A stretch of 11,856 bases of DNA from Clostridia bacterium (GTDB lineage Bacteria > Bacillota_A > Clostridia > Christensenellales > Aristaeellaceae). Both the position numbers and the translations under genes were made by a program. The notes under the pieces were generated by a model. The model ran no database searches. It was given only the letters and a program-made list of their open reading frames with translations, and had not been told where the DNA came from. The stretch is from contig JAFQEB010000107.1 of the NCBI GenBank assembly GCA_017399225.1, positions 1 to 11,856 on the forward strand. Reading direction: 5' to 3'. Position 1 is the first letter of the stretch; every line of letters begins with the position of its first letter. Shown here one piece after another: positions 1-7,050 of this stretch.

Positions 1-7
1 ACACTAA

Positions 8-36
8 AACGAAACCTGGCGTTGATCAACGCCAGG
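8..36 (-). terminator. Intrinsic terminator built on a perfect 22-bp palindrome
   Basis: Bases 15-36 are a perfect palindrome (arms CCTGGCGTTGA / TCAACGCCAGG). Read on the minus strand it is followed at once by TTTCGTTTTAG, the layout of a rho-independent terminator. It lies about 90 bases past the stop of the GH74-like gene and is its most likely terminator. It could also end a short transcript from the candidate promoter at 89-117. The TCAACGCC arm recurs in a hairpin at 10666-10681, so the palindrome may be a repeat that was co-opted. Confidence 0.75.
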
Positions 37-88
37 CCTCGTAAGGTGCTCAATTTCCAGTCACCTCAATTCCTTTGGGATCTTGAAC

Positions 89-117
89 TTTATAATGTGT
101 TGCACTTGGTTTGACAA
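89..117 (-). promoter_or_regulatory. Candidate minus-strand promoter downstream of the GH74-like gene
   Basis: On the minus strand TTGTCA (117-112) and TATAAA (94-89) are separated by 17 bases, a good sigma-A layout. A transcript would start near base 82 and meet the terminator at 36-8, giving an RNA of roughly 70-75 nt, or the leader of a gene beyond the window. I see no convincing ORF in it. A plus-strand TATAAT at 91-96 has no matching -35. The promoter is predicted from motif and spacing only. Confidence 0.35.
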
Positions 118-124
118 ATCACTG

Positions 125-2542
125 TTACTGTGCCGGTTCACCGTACAATAATCCGCTGGAGCCGGTGGCGAGGTAGAAGCGGCCGAAGACGCGCTTGTCG
201 CCGTCGATGGAGTGGATGCGGCCGTACATCTGATTGGGTGTATTGAGGCGCTGGATGGTGCGGCCTTCGTCGAAGGTGCACCAGAAACCGTACTCGCCGC
301 CGACGTGGCCGGCGAAGTAGAGGGCTTTGGGTTCGGTGAAGTAGTCGCCGCCGGGACGGCCCAATCCGACGCCCACGCAGTGCACCCGGTCGCCGGGGGC
401 GGTCAGGGGGCGGCCGGTGAAGGCGTCGGCGGACTCGTCGTAGTGGAGCTTCCACAAGCCTCCCTGGCCGCCGGACTCCTGCCCGGTGGCGACGTAGAGG
501 TCGCCCATTTGGCCGGAGGCGGCGCGGATTTCGGTCTGGTCGGCGCAGTCCACCTTGGCGAAGTGGGCGGCGGGCCAGCCCAAGGGGGCGGGGCGCTCTC
601 GGAAGGTCAGGCCGCCGTCGGTGGAGACGTAGAGCTCTCCCCTGTCGCCGAAGCCGTAGAAAAGGCGCGGGGCGCACCGGTCGGCGATGGGCTTCATCAT
701 GCCCTGGGCGGGCTGGCCCTGCGCATCCAGGATCTGGCTGCGGCGGAAGGTCTTCCCGGCGTCGGGGCTGACCAGGACGTTCCGCGCGTGGAGGAAGATG
801 CGGTCGGCCAGGGCCCAGACGTAGGCCGTGCCGTCCGCGGAGACGGCGACCCAGCCGGCGTTTGTGTTCACACCGGATATCTTCGACAGGAGGGCGTCCA
901 ATTCCTGCGTCAGGCCGAAGGGCATATCCAGCCGCTGCCAGGTTTGCGCGCCGTCGCGGGTGACGATCAGGCCGCCCTGCGTTTTGCCCGTCCAGTTGCC
1001 GCGGGCCGTCACGACGATGTGGGCAGGGTCCGCGTCCGGCCAGTCGCAACTCAGGCAGGTGATCCAGCGGTCGCCGCGGGCGTTGGCGAAGGAATTCTCG
1101 CAGTGGGCGTTCACGTCGGTGAAGGCGAAGCCGCCCAGGTCGCCGACCATGTCCAGCAGCTGCACGCGGCCCGTGGCCGGGGCGTGGCAGTTGATGTGGA
1201 CGGTTTCTTCTATGCCGTCGCAGTGGTCTGACCACACGACGGTGTCGTCCTGCAGGTTTTGCGTGCGGAAGACGCCCGTGCCCGTGTTGAACCAGGCCAC
1301 GTCCGGGCGGTGGGGGGCGATGGCCAGGCCCGTCAGCCAGTGGATCAGGTTGCGGCCGCCGTTGTATTCCGGCTTCATGTAGGACAGGCGGAAGGCCATC
1401 CGGCCCGTGTGCAGGCCGTGGAGGATGGTCGTCCAGGTTGCGCCGTGGTCGCGGGAGAGGTAGATGGCGTCGCCGCCGCAGAGGTCGGGCTCATGCCCGA
1501 CTAGCGCGAGCGATTCCTTGGAATCGCCGCGCGTAGCCAGCGCCGGGGCTTGTCCCCGGTGATGGCCGACACAGTGTTGGCGATGAATTGTCGCACTCAC
1601 CAGCAGGCCGTGCTCGGCGCTGATGGCCGAGAAGCCCCAGTTGCCCTTCTCCGGGGTGATATCCGTCATGTCGGCGGGGCCGGTGGGCGTGAGGGCGTAG
1701 CGGGCGATGCGGCCGCAGGAGCAATCGCCGCTGTCGCAGGTGTAGCCGCGCTCGACATTCTGGCTGCGGGGGCCGTTGGCGGAGAAGGTGACGTAGAGGT
1801 GCGTGCCGTCGGTCGCGCAGCGCTGGGCGACCAGGCCGTGCAGCTTGCTGCCCTCCACCGGGACGTAGGCCGGTTGGGGGACGGGCTGCCAGGTGGCGCC
1901 GTCGTCCAGGGAGAAGTAGAGGCTGTGGCCGCGCCGGTCAGCTTCGCGGCGGGCAAGGCCTTCCGTGCCGACGAGGAGGCAGGAGCCGATACGGCTGACG
2001 AAGGTGCAGGCCGTTTCGGGGAAGGTCGCCACGCGCTGCCAGCTTTCGCCCAGGTCGTCGGAGCGCCAGAGGCCTTCCAGCTGGGAGGCCATCCACAGGC
2101 GGCTCCCCCCGGCTCCTGCGGAGCCTCCCCCCTCAGGGAGGGGGGCTGGGTCAAAGAGGAGGCGCTCGCCGGTGCCGCGGCCGTGGAGGTTGCCGTGGAC
2201 GAAGAAGGGCAGCTCGCGCTTCAAGAAGGTGGCGCCGTAGTCGTCGGAGATGGTGAGGCAGCCGTGGCTGTCCGGGTCGCGCAGGCCGCTGGCGATGAAG
2301 AGCCGCGAGGGGCGCGCGGGGTCAAGGGCCACGGAGATCGGACAGGTTTCGCGCAGGTCATCCTCGCCGACGTGGTCGATGAGGCTCACCCATTCCTGAT
2401 TGGGATAATCGAAACGGTAGACCCCTCCGATGTCGGTGCGGCAGTACATCACCGTTGGATCGGTCGGGTGGAAGATGAAGCCCGTGACGTAGCCGCCGCC
2501 CCCGATGGGCAGGTGGCGGTAGCGGTATGGAATCTGCTGAAT
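125..2542 (-). CDS. GH74-like (xyloglucanase-family) double beta-propeller protein, no signal peptide
   Basis: Resembles glycoside hydrolase family 74, which cuts xyloglucan and related beta-glucans with two seven-bladed propellers. Numbering here starts at an ATT at 2542. The N-terminus holds the family hallmark IGGGGYVTGFIFHP (13-26) followed by YCRTDIGG with Asp37; a second GDLGGF motif holds Asp468. These match the spacing of the two catalytic Asp of characterised GH74 enzymes. BNR/Asp-box repeats of the form S-x-D-x-G-x-x-[WF] appear near 99, 161, 211, 363, 528, 592 and 640. The first conventional start, GTG at 2452, would drop the hallmark, so the frame must begin upstream; an in-frame TGA just before 2542 leaves ATT, with AAAGGGTGA 9 bases ahead, as the best start. 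No signal peptide or membrane segment is visible, so a cytoplasmic role on imported oligosaccharides is inferred. Two repeat-derived insertions lie at about 131-147 and 322-354. The substrate is uncertain; databases may label it a sialidase-like or VPS10-like protein. Confidence 0.85.
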   Translation of the reverse strand: MQQIPYRYRHLPIGGGGYVTGFIFHPTDPTVMYCRTDIGGVYRFDYPNQEWVSLIDHVGEDDLRETCPISVALDPARPSRLFIASGLRDPDSHGCLTISDDYGATFLKRELPFFVHGNLHGRGTGERLLFDPAPLPEGGGSAGAGGSRLWMASQLEGLWRSDDLGESWQRVATFPETACTFVSRIGSCLLVGTEGLARREADRRGHSLYFSLDDGATWQPVPQPAYVPVEGSKLHGLVAQRCATDGTHLYVTFSANGPRSQNVERGYTCDSGDCSCGRIARYALTPTGPADMTDITPEKGNWGFSAISAEHGLLVSATIHRQHCVGHHRGQAPALATRGDSKESLALVGHEPDLCGGDAIYLSRDHGATWTTILHGLHTGRMAFRLSYMKPEYNGGRNLIHWLTGLAIAPHRPDVAWFNTGTGVFRTQNLQDDTVVWSDHCDGIEETVHINCHAPATGRVQLLDMVGDLGGFAFTDVNAHCENSFANARGDRWITCLSCDWPDADPAHIVVTARGNWTGKTQGGLIVTRDGAQTWQRLDMPFGLTQELDALLSKISGVNTNAGWVAVSADGTAYVWALADRIFLHARNVLVSPDAGKTFRRSQILDAQGQPAQGMMKPIADRCAPRLFYGFGDRGELYVSTDGGLTFRERPAPLGWPAAHFAKVDCADQTEIRAASGQMGDLYVATGQESGGQGGLWKLHYDESADAFTGRPLTAPGDRVHCVGVGLGRPGGDYFTEPKALYFAGHVGGEYGFWCTFDEGRTIQRLNTPNQMYGRIHSIDGDKRVFGRFYLATGSSGLLYGEPAQ
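1484..1581 (-). repeat. Compound palindromic repeat inserted in frame in the GH74-like gene
   Basis: Four perfect or near-perfect hairpins lie in a row: 1484-1501 (GTCGGGC/GCCCGAC), 1510-1527 (GCGATTCC/GGAATCGC), 1543-1559 (CCGGGG/CCCCGG, loop CTTGT) and 1565-1581 (GCCGACAC/GTGTTGGC with one wobble). They encode about 33 residues that interrupt the join between SATIHR and CGGDAIYLS, where GH74 proteins usually run straight into the next Asp-box blade. No stop codon results. Three of the hairpins have counterparts in the same order at 10635-10703. Confidence 0.7.
2101..2150 (-). repeat. GC-rich palindromic repeat coded through as APLPEGGGSAGAGGS
   Basis: Two stems sit side by side: GGCTCC-TGC-GGAGCC at 2111-2125 and an imperfect C-rich/G-rich stem at about 2122-2147. 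On the coding strand they are read as a Pro/Gly/Ala/Ser-rich stretch between ERLLFDP and RLWMASQLEGLW. GH74 proteins have only a few residues at this turn, so the stretch looks like an insertion in a surface loop. It resembles intergenic palindromes of gut Clostridia; that likeness is from memory and not a search. Confidence 0.6.
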
Positions 2543-2557
2543 GGCAGCTCACCCTTT
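2540..2557 (-). promoter_or_regulatory. Ribosome binding site followed by ATT at the expected start
   Basis: AAAGGGTGA (2557-2549, minus) is a good Shine-Dalgarno sequence, and its GGG ends 9 bases before ATT at 2542-2540. The peptide from ATT begins MQQIPYRYRHLPIGGGG if initiated with Met and fits a GH74 N-terminus. No ATG, GTG or TTG exists in this frame between the TGA at 2551-2549 and the GTG at 2452. Either ATT is a rare start or an ancestral ATG has changed. Confidence 0.6.
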
Positions 2558-2584
2558 CAGTTGGACTCAAGCAATGTTGCGGTC

Positions 2585-2613
2585 ATTATAACACATCGGG
2601 CAGCGGCTGGGAA
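2585..2613 (-). promoter_or_regulatory. Promoter of the GH74-like gene
   Basis: A perfect TATAAT (2590-2585, minus) is preceded at 17 bp by TTCCCA (2613-2608), four of six matches to TTGACA. The predicted start site near 2578 gives a leader of about 36 nt ending in the ribosome binding site before the ATT at 2542. This placement supports translation starting there and not at 2452. Confidence 0.65.
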
Positions 2614-2652
2614 GCACCGCAAATACTTTTTTGCAATAATTTGCAGAATTGG

Positions 2653-2678
2653 TGAACAGACGCAGGGGCTGCCTCGTC
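2653..2678 (+). promoter_or_regulatory. Candidate ECF-type promoter of the sigma factor operon
   Basis: TGAAC (2653-2657) and CGTC (2675-2678) are separated by 17 bases. This matches the general ECF promoter pattern (AAC-containing -35, CGTC-like -10). It lies about 80 bases upstream of an ECF sigma gene, the usual place for an autoregulated promoter. An imperfect inverted repeat, GCAAAT/ATTTGC, flanks 2620-2645 between this promoter and the divergent one. Both are motif-based predictions. Confidence 0.5.
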
Positions 2679-2715
2679 TGATATGGTGAAGGGGGCCGGA
2701 GAGGCCGCCGGATGC

Positions 2716-2748
2716 GCCGGGTATGGTACCTGCCCGGCGGAAGGAGGT
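2716..2748 (+). promoter_or_regulatory. Leader hairpin next to the sigma factor ribosome binding site
   Basis: GCCGGG (2716-2721) pairs with CCCGGC (2733-2738), extended by a couple of inner pairs. The hairpin ends two bases before AAGGAGGT (2741-2748), which lies 9 bases ahead of the GTG start at 2758. The strong ribosome binding site decides in favour of this GTG over the ATG at 2770. The hairpin may tune translation, which is an inference. Confidence 0.4.
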
Positions 2749-2757
2749 GCGTGACAG

Positions 2758-3273
2758 GTGGATGCTGGTATGGGCCCAGGCAGCAATCCCGAACAAACGC
2801 TGGAGAGATTGATCTCCCTTTATTATACCCCCATATTAAGGCTGTGCCATGTGATCCTGCAGGATCGTTCCTCGGCAGAGGACGCTGCGCAGGATACGTT
2901 CCTGAAAGCATACCGGGGGCTTGGCAATTTTCGCGGGCAGTGCAGCGAGAAGACCTGGCTGACCTCCATTGCCGTGAACACCTGCCGGGACATGCGGAAA
3001 TCCGCCTGGTTCCGGCACACGGAGAAGCGCATCACCCCGGAGGAACTGCCCATCCCCGCCCCCTCGCAGGAAGATTCACTGGCATTGATGCAGGCAATCA
3101 GAAGTCTTCCCGAAAAGTACCGGGACGTGATCCTGCTGTATTACTATCAGGATATGACCATGCAGGAAACGGCCTTCGCGCTGAAGACCGCTTCCTCCAC
3201 CATTGCAAAACGACTGGCCCGCGCAAAGGAAATGCTGCGCAAGGCACTGGAGGTGACACAGCATGATGGATGA
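2758..3273 (+). CDS. ECF-family RNA polymerase sigma factor
   Basis: A 171-residue alternative sigma factor that would direct RNA polymerase to a small regulon, probably in response to a cell-surface signal. Region 2 spans about 14-84 and includes the conserved AEDAAQDTFLKAY stretch (40-52) and the TWLTSIAVNTCRDMRK segment (66-81) that contacts the -10 element. Region 4 spans about 107-165, with LPEKYRDVILLYYYQDMTMQE (117-137) and a helix-turn-helix ending in STIAKRLARAKEML. The length is normal for a minimal two-domain ECF sigma. GTG is chosen as start because AAGGAGGT lies 9 bases upstream. The gene overlaps the next CDS by 11 bases, so the two are almost certainly co-transcribed and coupled. 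The upstream GAAC-N17-CGTC motif suggests autoregulation. The specific ECF group is not determined. Confidence 0.93.
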   Translation: MDAGMGPGSNPEQTLERLISLYYTPILRLCHVILQDRSSAEDAAQDTFLKAYRGLGNFRGQCSEKTWLTSIAVNTCRDMRKSAWFRHTEKRITPEELPIPAPSQEDSLALMQAIRSLPEKYRDVILLYYYQDMTMQETAFALKTASSTIAKRLARAKEMLRKALEVTQHDG

Positions 3274-5050
3274 ACAGCGGCTCCGCGAGCAGATCCACTG
3301 TGCAGTGGACGCCTACACCCCCATCGCCGAGGCGCCCCCGTATCTGACGCAGCGCATCCTTGCCCGGGCAAACGGAAAGGAAAGCGTGAAAGTGAAAAAG
3401 AAGCTATCCACTGCAGCGATCCTGGTGATCGCGCTGCTGCTGATCTCCGCCACGGCATTGGCCATCGGCATGAGCGTGGAGGATATGTGGAAGCAGAGCT
3501 TTGACAGGATGAACACCACGGGCGAGATCCGCAACCTATCCGATGAAACACAGGCGGAGATCTCCATGGAGGAGGCTATCGCCATCGCCCGCAGCGCCAT
3601 CACCGGCAAATTCGGCACCCCCGAAGCCGAGCTGGACGCCATGGGCGTTTACCCCACCTACGCCGCCCGGGGCTGGGACGGCAAGACCGATGATTACCCC
3701 TCGGACTGGGAGGTGTTCTTCTCTTCCCGGACGGACGTGGAGCTCGATCTCGACCACACCGACTACGGTCCCACCGGCGAGTACCTGGTGCGCATCAACG
3801 CCGAAACGAAGGAGATCGACACCTGCATCTGGTACACCAACGACTTCTGGAGCCGCGCCCAGGCTGTGTGGGACTGCGGGAGTTATGACGAGGTGTACTG
3901 GCAGTACAAGCAGACGGATTTCTACGGGCAGAGCATCGCGCAGCAGACCTACTGGCGGGATATGCTGAAAAAGCATGGCTACGAGGTGGTGCCCGAGGAC
4001 GAGAAGCTGCACTCGCTGCTTCTGCGGGCCTCGACCCCGCTGCAGTTCACGCCGGTGGAGCAGATTGCAGACAACAGCCTGCCCCAGGTGGCTGCCGCGT
4101 GGGCGGCCCTCGAAAACGCCTACGGGCTGGAAGCCGGGCTGATGCAGAAGTATGCTTACGTCGCCACCGTGCCATCATGGAAGACGGGGACGGAGGATGT
4201 GTGCATCCATTACGACTTTGAACTGGAATTCGCCTGGCTGGAAGAAGGGCTGATCGACGACCACTGCGACCAGATGTTCAGCTATGTGAAGAAACTGGGC
4301 CTGTTCATGGTGTCCTTTGAGCCGGGCACGACCGAGGTAAAAGCTATCACACATGTAAAGAACAGCGAAGACGCCTGGCCGTGGCTCGTTACCGAGGGCG
4401 AACTGCTGGCCCGGTCGGACTGGACGGCGGAAGATCTGCTCGCCTTCGACGAGGCATACACCGAACTGGAGAAGGCCATCGCCCGCATGCACAGGGCGGG
4501 CGCGGACGTGGGCGAAATGGGGCTGGTTCGGGACGCTGTGATGCGCGCCCTGGGTGGCGACCCTGAGCTGTACGATAACATCCTGGAGGGGTATGACATC
4601 CGCCGGTGGTTCTCCGACGAAACCGCGCCGACCTCCACCCCCGAGCCTCCCGTCACCAAGGAGGAGGCCCAGGCCCTCTACGGCAAAAGTCCCCTGTACT
4701 GGCCGGTAGAGGTGCGATATGCGCTCAGCTTCTACTCCAACCGCAACCTCACCGTACCCCAGGAGGGCGAGTTGACCCAGGAGGAGGCCACCAAGCTGGC
4801 CATTGCCCTGCTGACCTCCCACAAGGGGCAGGAGGCCCTGGACGAGCTGGGCGATTACCGCGTCGGCTGCACCCTCACCCGCTTTGAGGGCGATTACGGC
4901 AAGGAGGTCACCCAGTGGGAGTTCTACATCCGCAATCCAGAGCGCGATGAGGAGAACGGCTGGTACGTGCGATTCATCGACAAGAACCGCGAGGACTACT
5001 GCGACGCCTGGGCGGAGGTCAGGCCCTTTGCGGAGGTCGGCGTGGGCTAA
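3263..5050 (+). CDS. Single-pass membrane protein with PepSY-like repeats, probable anti-sigma or sensor partner
   Basis: A 595-residue protein with a short cytoplasmic N-terminus (1-47) whose APPYLTQRILARA segment resembles the helical N-termini of ECF partner proteins. One hydrophobic segment follows (about 48-68), preceded by the basic stretch KVKKK, and then a long acidic, aromatic-rich extracytoplasmic part. The part after the membrane holds a PepSY-like unit at about 100-190 (helix ISMEEAIAIARSAI, then WEVFF and EYLVRINAETKEID). A second unit lies at about 503-575 (LTQEEATKLAIALL, then QWEFYIRN and WYVRFID), after a Pro/Thr linker near 455-464. The gene overlaps the sigma gene and has GGAGGT 8 bases before its first ATG, the usual sigma/anti-sigma arrangement. 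I see no zinc-binding HxxxCxxC motif, so it is not a classical ZAS anti-sigma factor. The anti-sigma role is inferred from position and topology. Confidence 0.8.
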   Translation: MMDEQRLREQIHCAVDAYTPIAEAPPYLTQRILARANGKESVKVKKKLSTAAILVIALLLISATALAIGMSVEDMWKQSFDRMNTTGEIRNLSDETQAEISMEEAIAIARSAITGKFGTPEAELDAMGVYPTYAARGWDGKTDDYPSDWEVFFSSRTDVELDLDHTDYGPTGEYLVRINAETKEIDTCIWYTNDFWSRAQAVWDCGSYDEVYWQYKQTDFYGQSIAQQTYWRDMLKKHGYEVVPEDEKLHSLLLRASTPLQFTPVEQIADNSLPQVAAAWAALENAYGLEAGLMQKYAYVATVPSWKTGTEDVCIHYDFELEFAWLEEGLIDDHCDQMFSYVKKLGLFMVSFEPGTTEVKAITHVKNSEDAWPWLVTEGELLARSDWTAEDLLAFDEAYTELEKAIARMHRAGADVGEMGLVRDAVMRALGGDPELYDNILEGYDIRRWFSDETAPTSTPEPPVTKEEAQALYGKSPLYWPVEVRYALSFYSNRNLTVPQEGELTQEEATKLAIALLTSHKGQEALDELGDYRVGCTLTRFEGDYGKEVTQWEFYIRNPERDEENGWYVRFIDKNREDYCDAWAEVRPFAEVGVG

Positions 5051-5064
5051 ACCACAAAAGCGAA

Positions 5065-5095
5065 CCCCCGACCCATCACGGGCCGGGGGCTTTGC
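5065..5095. terminator. Bidirectional terminator between convergent genes
   Basis: CCCCCGACCC (5065-5074) pairs with GGGCCGGGGG (5080-5089) across a 5-base loop, with one A/C mismatch. On the plus strand it is followed by CTTTGCTT, a weak T-run, 14 bases after the stop of the 595-residue protein. On the minus strand it is followed by TTCGCTTTT, downstream of the ABC transporter stop. It probably serves both genes. Confidence 0.75.
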
Positions 5096-5099
5096 TTGC

Positions 5100-7025
5100 T
5101 CAGGCCTCCGCGTCCTCGCCCTCCTGGGGCAGATAACGCTTGGCCTGGGTGGAGAAGAGTTCCCAATACTTACCCTCCTGAGCCATCAGCTCCCGGTGGG
5201 AGCCCTGCTCGATCAGGCGGCCATCCTCCAGCACGATGATCTGATTGGCGATGGTGGCGCTGGAAAGACGGTGGGAAACGAAGATGGTGGTCTTGTGGTT
5301 GCGCAGGGCGTCAAACTGGTTGAAGATCTCCTGCTCTGCAATGGGGTCAAGGGAGGCGGTAGGTTCATCCAGGATGAGGATCTCCGAGTCCGCATAGAAG
5401 GCGCGGGCGATGGCCAGCTTCTGCCACTGGCCGATGGAGAGCTCCGTGCCGGTAGGCTCGAAGATGCGCATCAGCGGCGTATCGTAGCCGCCGGGCAGCT
5501 TGCTGATGTAATCCCCTGCCGCACTCTGCTCGGCTGCGGCATGGACCTCGTCCATCCCGGCCTGCTTGTGAATGTCGCCATAGCGGATGTTCTCCTCCAC
5601 GCTGACGGCATATTTGCCGAAGTCCTGGAAAATGATGCCGAAAGCGCCATAGAGACTGGAAAGGTCATAGTCCCGCAGGTCGCGGCCATCCAGGAGGATG
5701 CAGCCGTCGGTGGGGTCATACAGGCGGGTGAGGAGCTTGATCAGGGTCGTTTTTCCGGCGCCGTTGAGGCCCACCAGCGCCAGCGTTTCGCCGGGGCTGA
5801 TGGTGAAGGAGATATCCCGCAGCACATCCCGCGCGCTGCCCGGATAGCGGAAGCTGACGTTGCGGAACTCGATGGTGTGCCCGCGGCCCTCCTCCACCTG
5901 CAGGGGCTCTGCGATGCGGGGCGTAACGGTCACGGGCTCATCCATGAAGGCGATGAGGTTATCGATGAAGAGCGTCCCCTCGTAGATGGAGCCGGAGGTA
6001 TTGATGAGCAGGTTGATGCAGTTGGCCACAGAGGCGATGGCCCCGGTGTAGAGGGTGTAATCGCCGATCATGATATCGCCGGTGAACACCCGCAGCGCAA
6101 TGAGGACATAGAAGACCAGGTTGGTCACGCCGGCCACCACGCCGATGAGCACATGCCATGCGCTCTCGGAGAAGATGAGCTTGCGCAGCCCGCGGTAGTA
6201 GGTCTTGAACACCTCGCAGTAACGGCCGATGAAGGTGTCCGCCAGGTCGTACATGCGTACTTCCTTGATCATGTCCTTGTTGACCAGCAGGCTGGAGTAG
6301 TAGTCCATCTGCCGCCTCTCCTTGGAGCGGCGGCGCATGTACTGGAAGTTCTTGCGGCGGTAGATGAAGTTGATCACCGCCGAGGGCACGGACACGGCCA
6401 TGATCACCAACGTCGCCCACCACATGCCCGGCAGCGCCAGCAGGATGAGCAGATAGCTGACGAACTCGATCACCGTGCTGACGATGCCGAAGGTCTCCGT
6501 CAGGATCTGCAGCGGGCGCATACCGGCCTCGCGGCTGGCGTTCTCCATGCGCTCGTAGAAGGCGGAGTCATCGAAGGAGGCCACGTCCAGCTCCTTGGAC
6601 TTCTCCATGATCTGCACCTTCACCTGCCGGACGACCTTCTCCCCTGCGATGCGGTTCAGCGCCCGGCTGATATCGTTGATCACCTGGCTGATGATGCGGT
6701 ACACGAACAGGAAGATCAGCATGGCGAAGATCGGCGACTGCCAGAACTCGCTTTGCGGCAGCGCCCCCTTCGACACGACCGTCTGCAGCTCATTGAGGAC
6801 GTTCTTGGAGATCAGCGCGCCGATCACCGGCGTCACGCCCCGGAACAGCGCCACGAAGGACAGAAGGAACAGGATCCACTTTCCCGTCCTCCACACCAGC
6901 TTCACGATATAGGCAAAGCGGAAGAAGAAGCCGCCCAGCAGCTCCCGCAGATAGCGCGGCACATCGCCCAGGGCCCTCGGGGCAGGCACCTTCTGATGCT
7001 CATAATTCTGAGTTCCCTTATTCAT
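5100..7025 (-). CDS. ABC exporter half-transporter (fused permease and ATPase)
   Basis: A 641-residue membrane exporter with fused transmembrane and nucleotide-binding domains, expected to work as a dimer and pump a drug, lipid or peptide out of the cell. The N-terminal part, to about 340, holds six predicted membrane helices. The ATPase domain follows: Walker A GLNGAGKTT (419-427), Q-loop Gln467, signature LSIGQ (529-533, where LSGGQ is usual), Walker B ILILDE with Asp553 and Glu554, and the switch His585 in FVSHR. All ATPase residues are present. ATG at 7025 is chosen because AGGGAGG lies 9 bases ahead of it. An upstream ATG at 7055 overlaps the -10 box of the gene's own promoter and so cannot be used. 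The gene is monocistronic, with promoter at 7051-7080 and the shared hairpin at 5065-5095. No accessory protein suggests the substrate, which I cannot name. Confidence 0.93.
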   Translation of the reverse strand: MNKGTQNYEHQKVPAPRALGDVPRYLRELLGGFFFRFAYIVKLVWRTGKWILFLLSFVALFRGVTPVIGALISKNVLNELQTVVSKGALPQSEFWQSPIFAMLIFLFVYRIISQVINDISRALNRIAGEKVVRQVKVQIMEKSKELDVASFDDSAFYERMENASREAGMRPLQILTETFGIVSTVIEFVSYLLILLALPGMWWATLVIMAVSVPSAVINFIYRRKNFQYMRRRSKERRQMDYYSSLLVNKDMIKEVRMYDLADTFIGRYCEVFKTYYRGLRKLIFSESAWHVLIGVVAGVTNLVFYVLIALRVFTGDIMIGDYTLYTGAIASVANCINLLINTSGSIYEGTLFIDNLIAFMDEPVTVTPRIAEPLQVEEGRGHTIEFRNVSFRYPGSARDVLRDISFTISPGETLALVGLNGAGKTTLIKLLTRLYDPTDGCILLDGRDLRDYDLSSLYGAFGIIFQDFGKYAVSVEENIRYGDIHKQAGMDEVHAAAEQSAAGDYISKLPGGYDTPLMRIFEPTGTELSIGQWQKLAIARAFYADSEILILDEPTASLDPIAEQEIFNQFDALRNHKTTIFVSHRLSSATIANQIIVLEDGRLIEQGSHRELMAQEGKYWELFSTQAKRYLPQEGEDAEA

Positions 7026-7050
7026 GTCGATCAGCCTCCCTTTGTGCAAT

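Noticed and set aside
2358..2570. Possible frameshifted N-terminus starting at a TTG at 2570 on the minus strand
   Set aside because: That frame reads IPLPPPAHRGRRLRHG through the region, whereas the GH74 hallmark is in the frame that continues into the main ORF, so no frameshift is needed.
212..2689. Plus-strand open frames of 339 and 379 codons opposite the GH74-like gene
   Set aside because: Ala/Gly/Val-rich shadows of the minus-strand gene, which has family hallmarks and Asp-boxes throughout.
2712..3266. Alternative plus-strand frame over the sigma factor gene
   Set aside because: It lacks sigma motifs; the frame from GTG at 2758 has regions 2 and 4 and a well-placed ribosome binding site.
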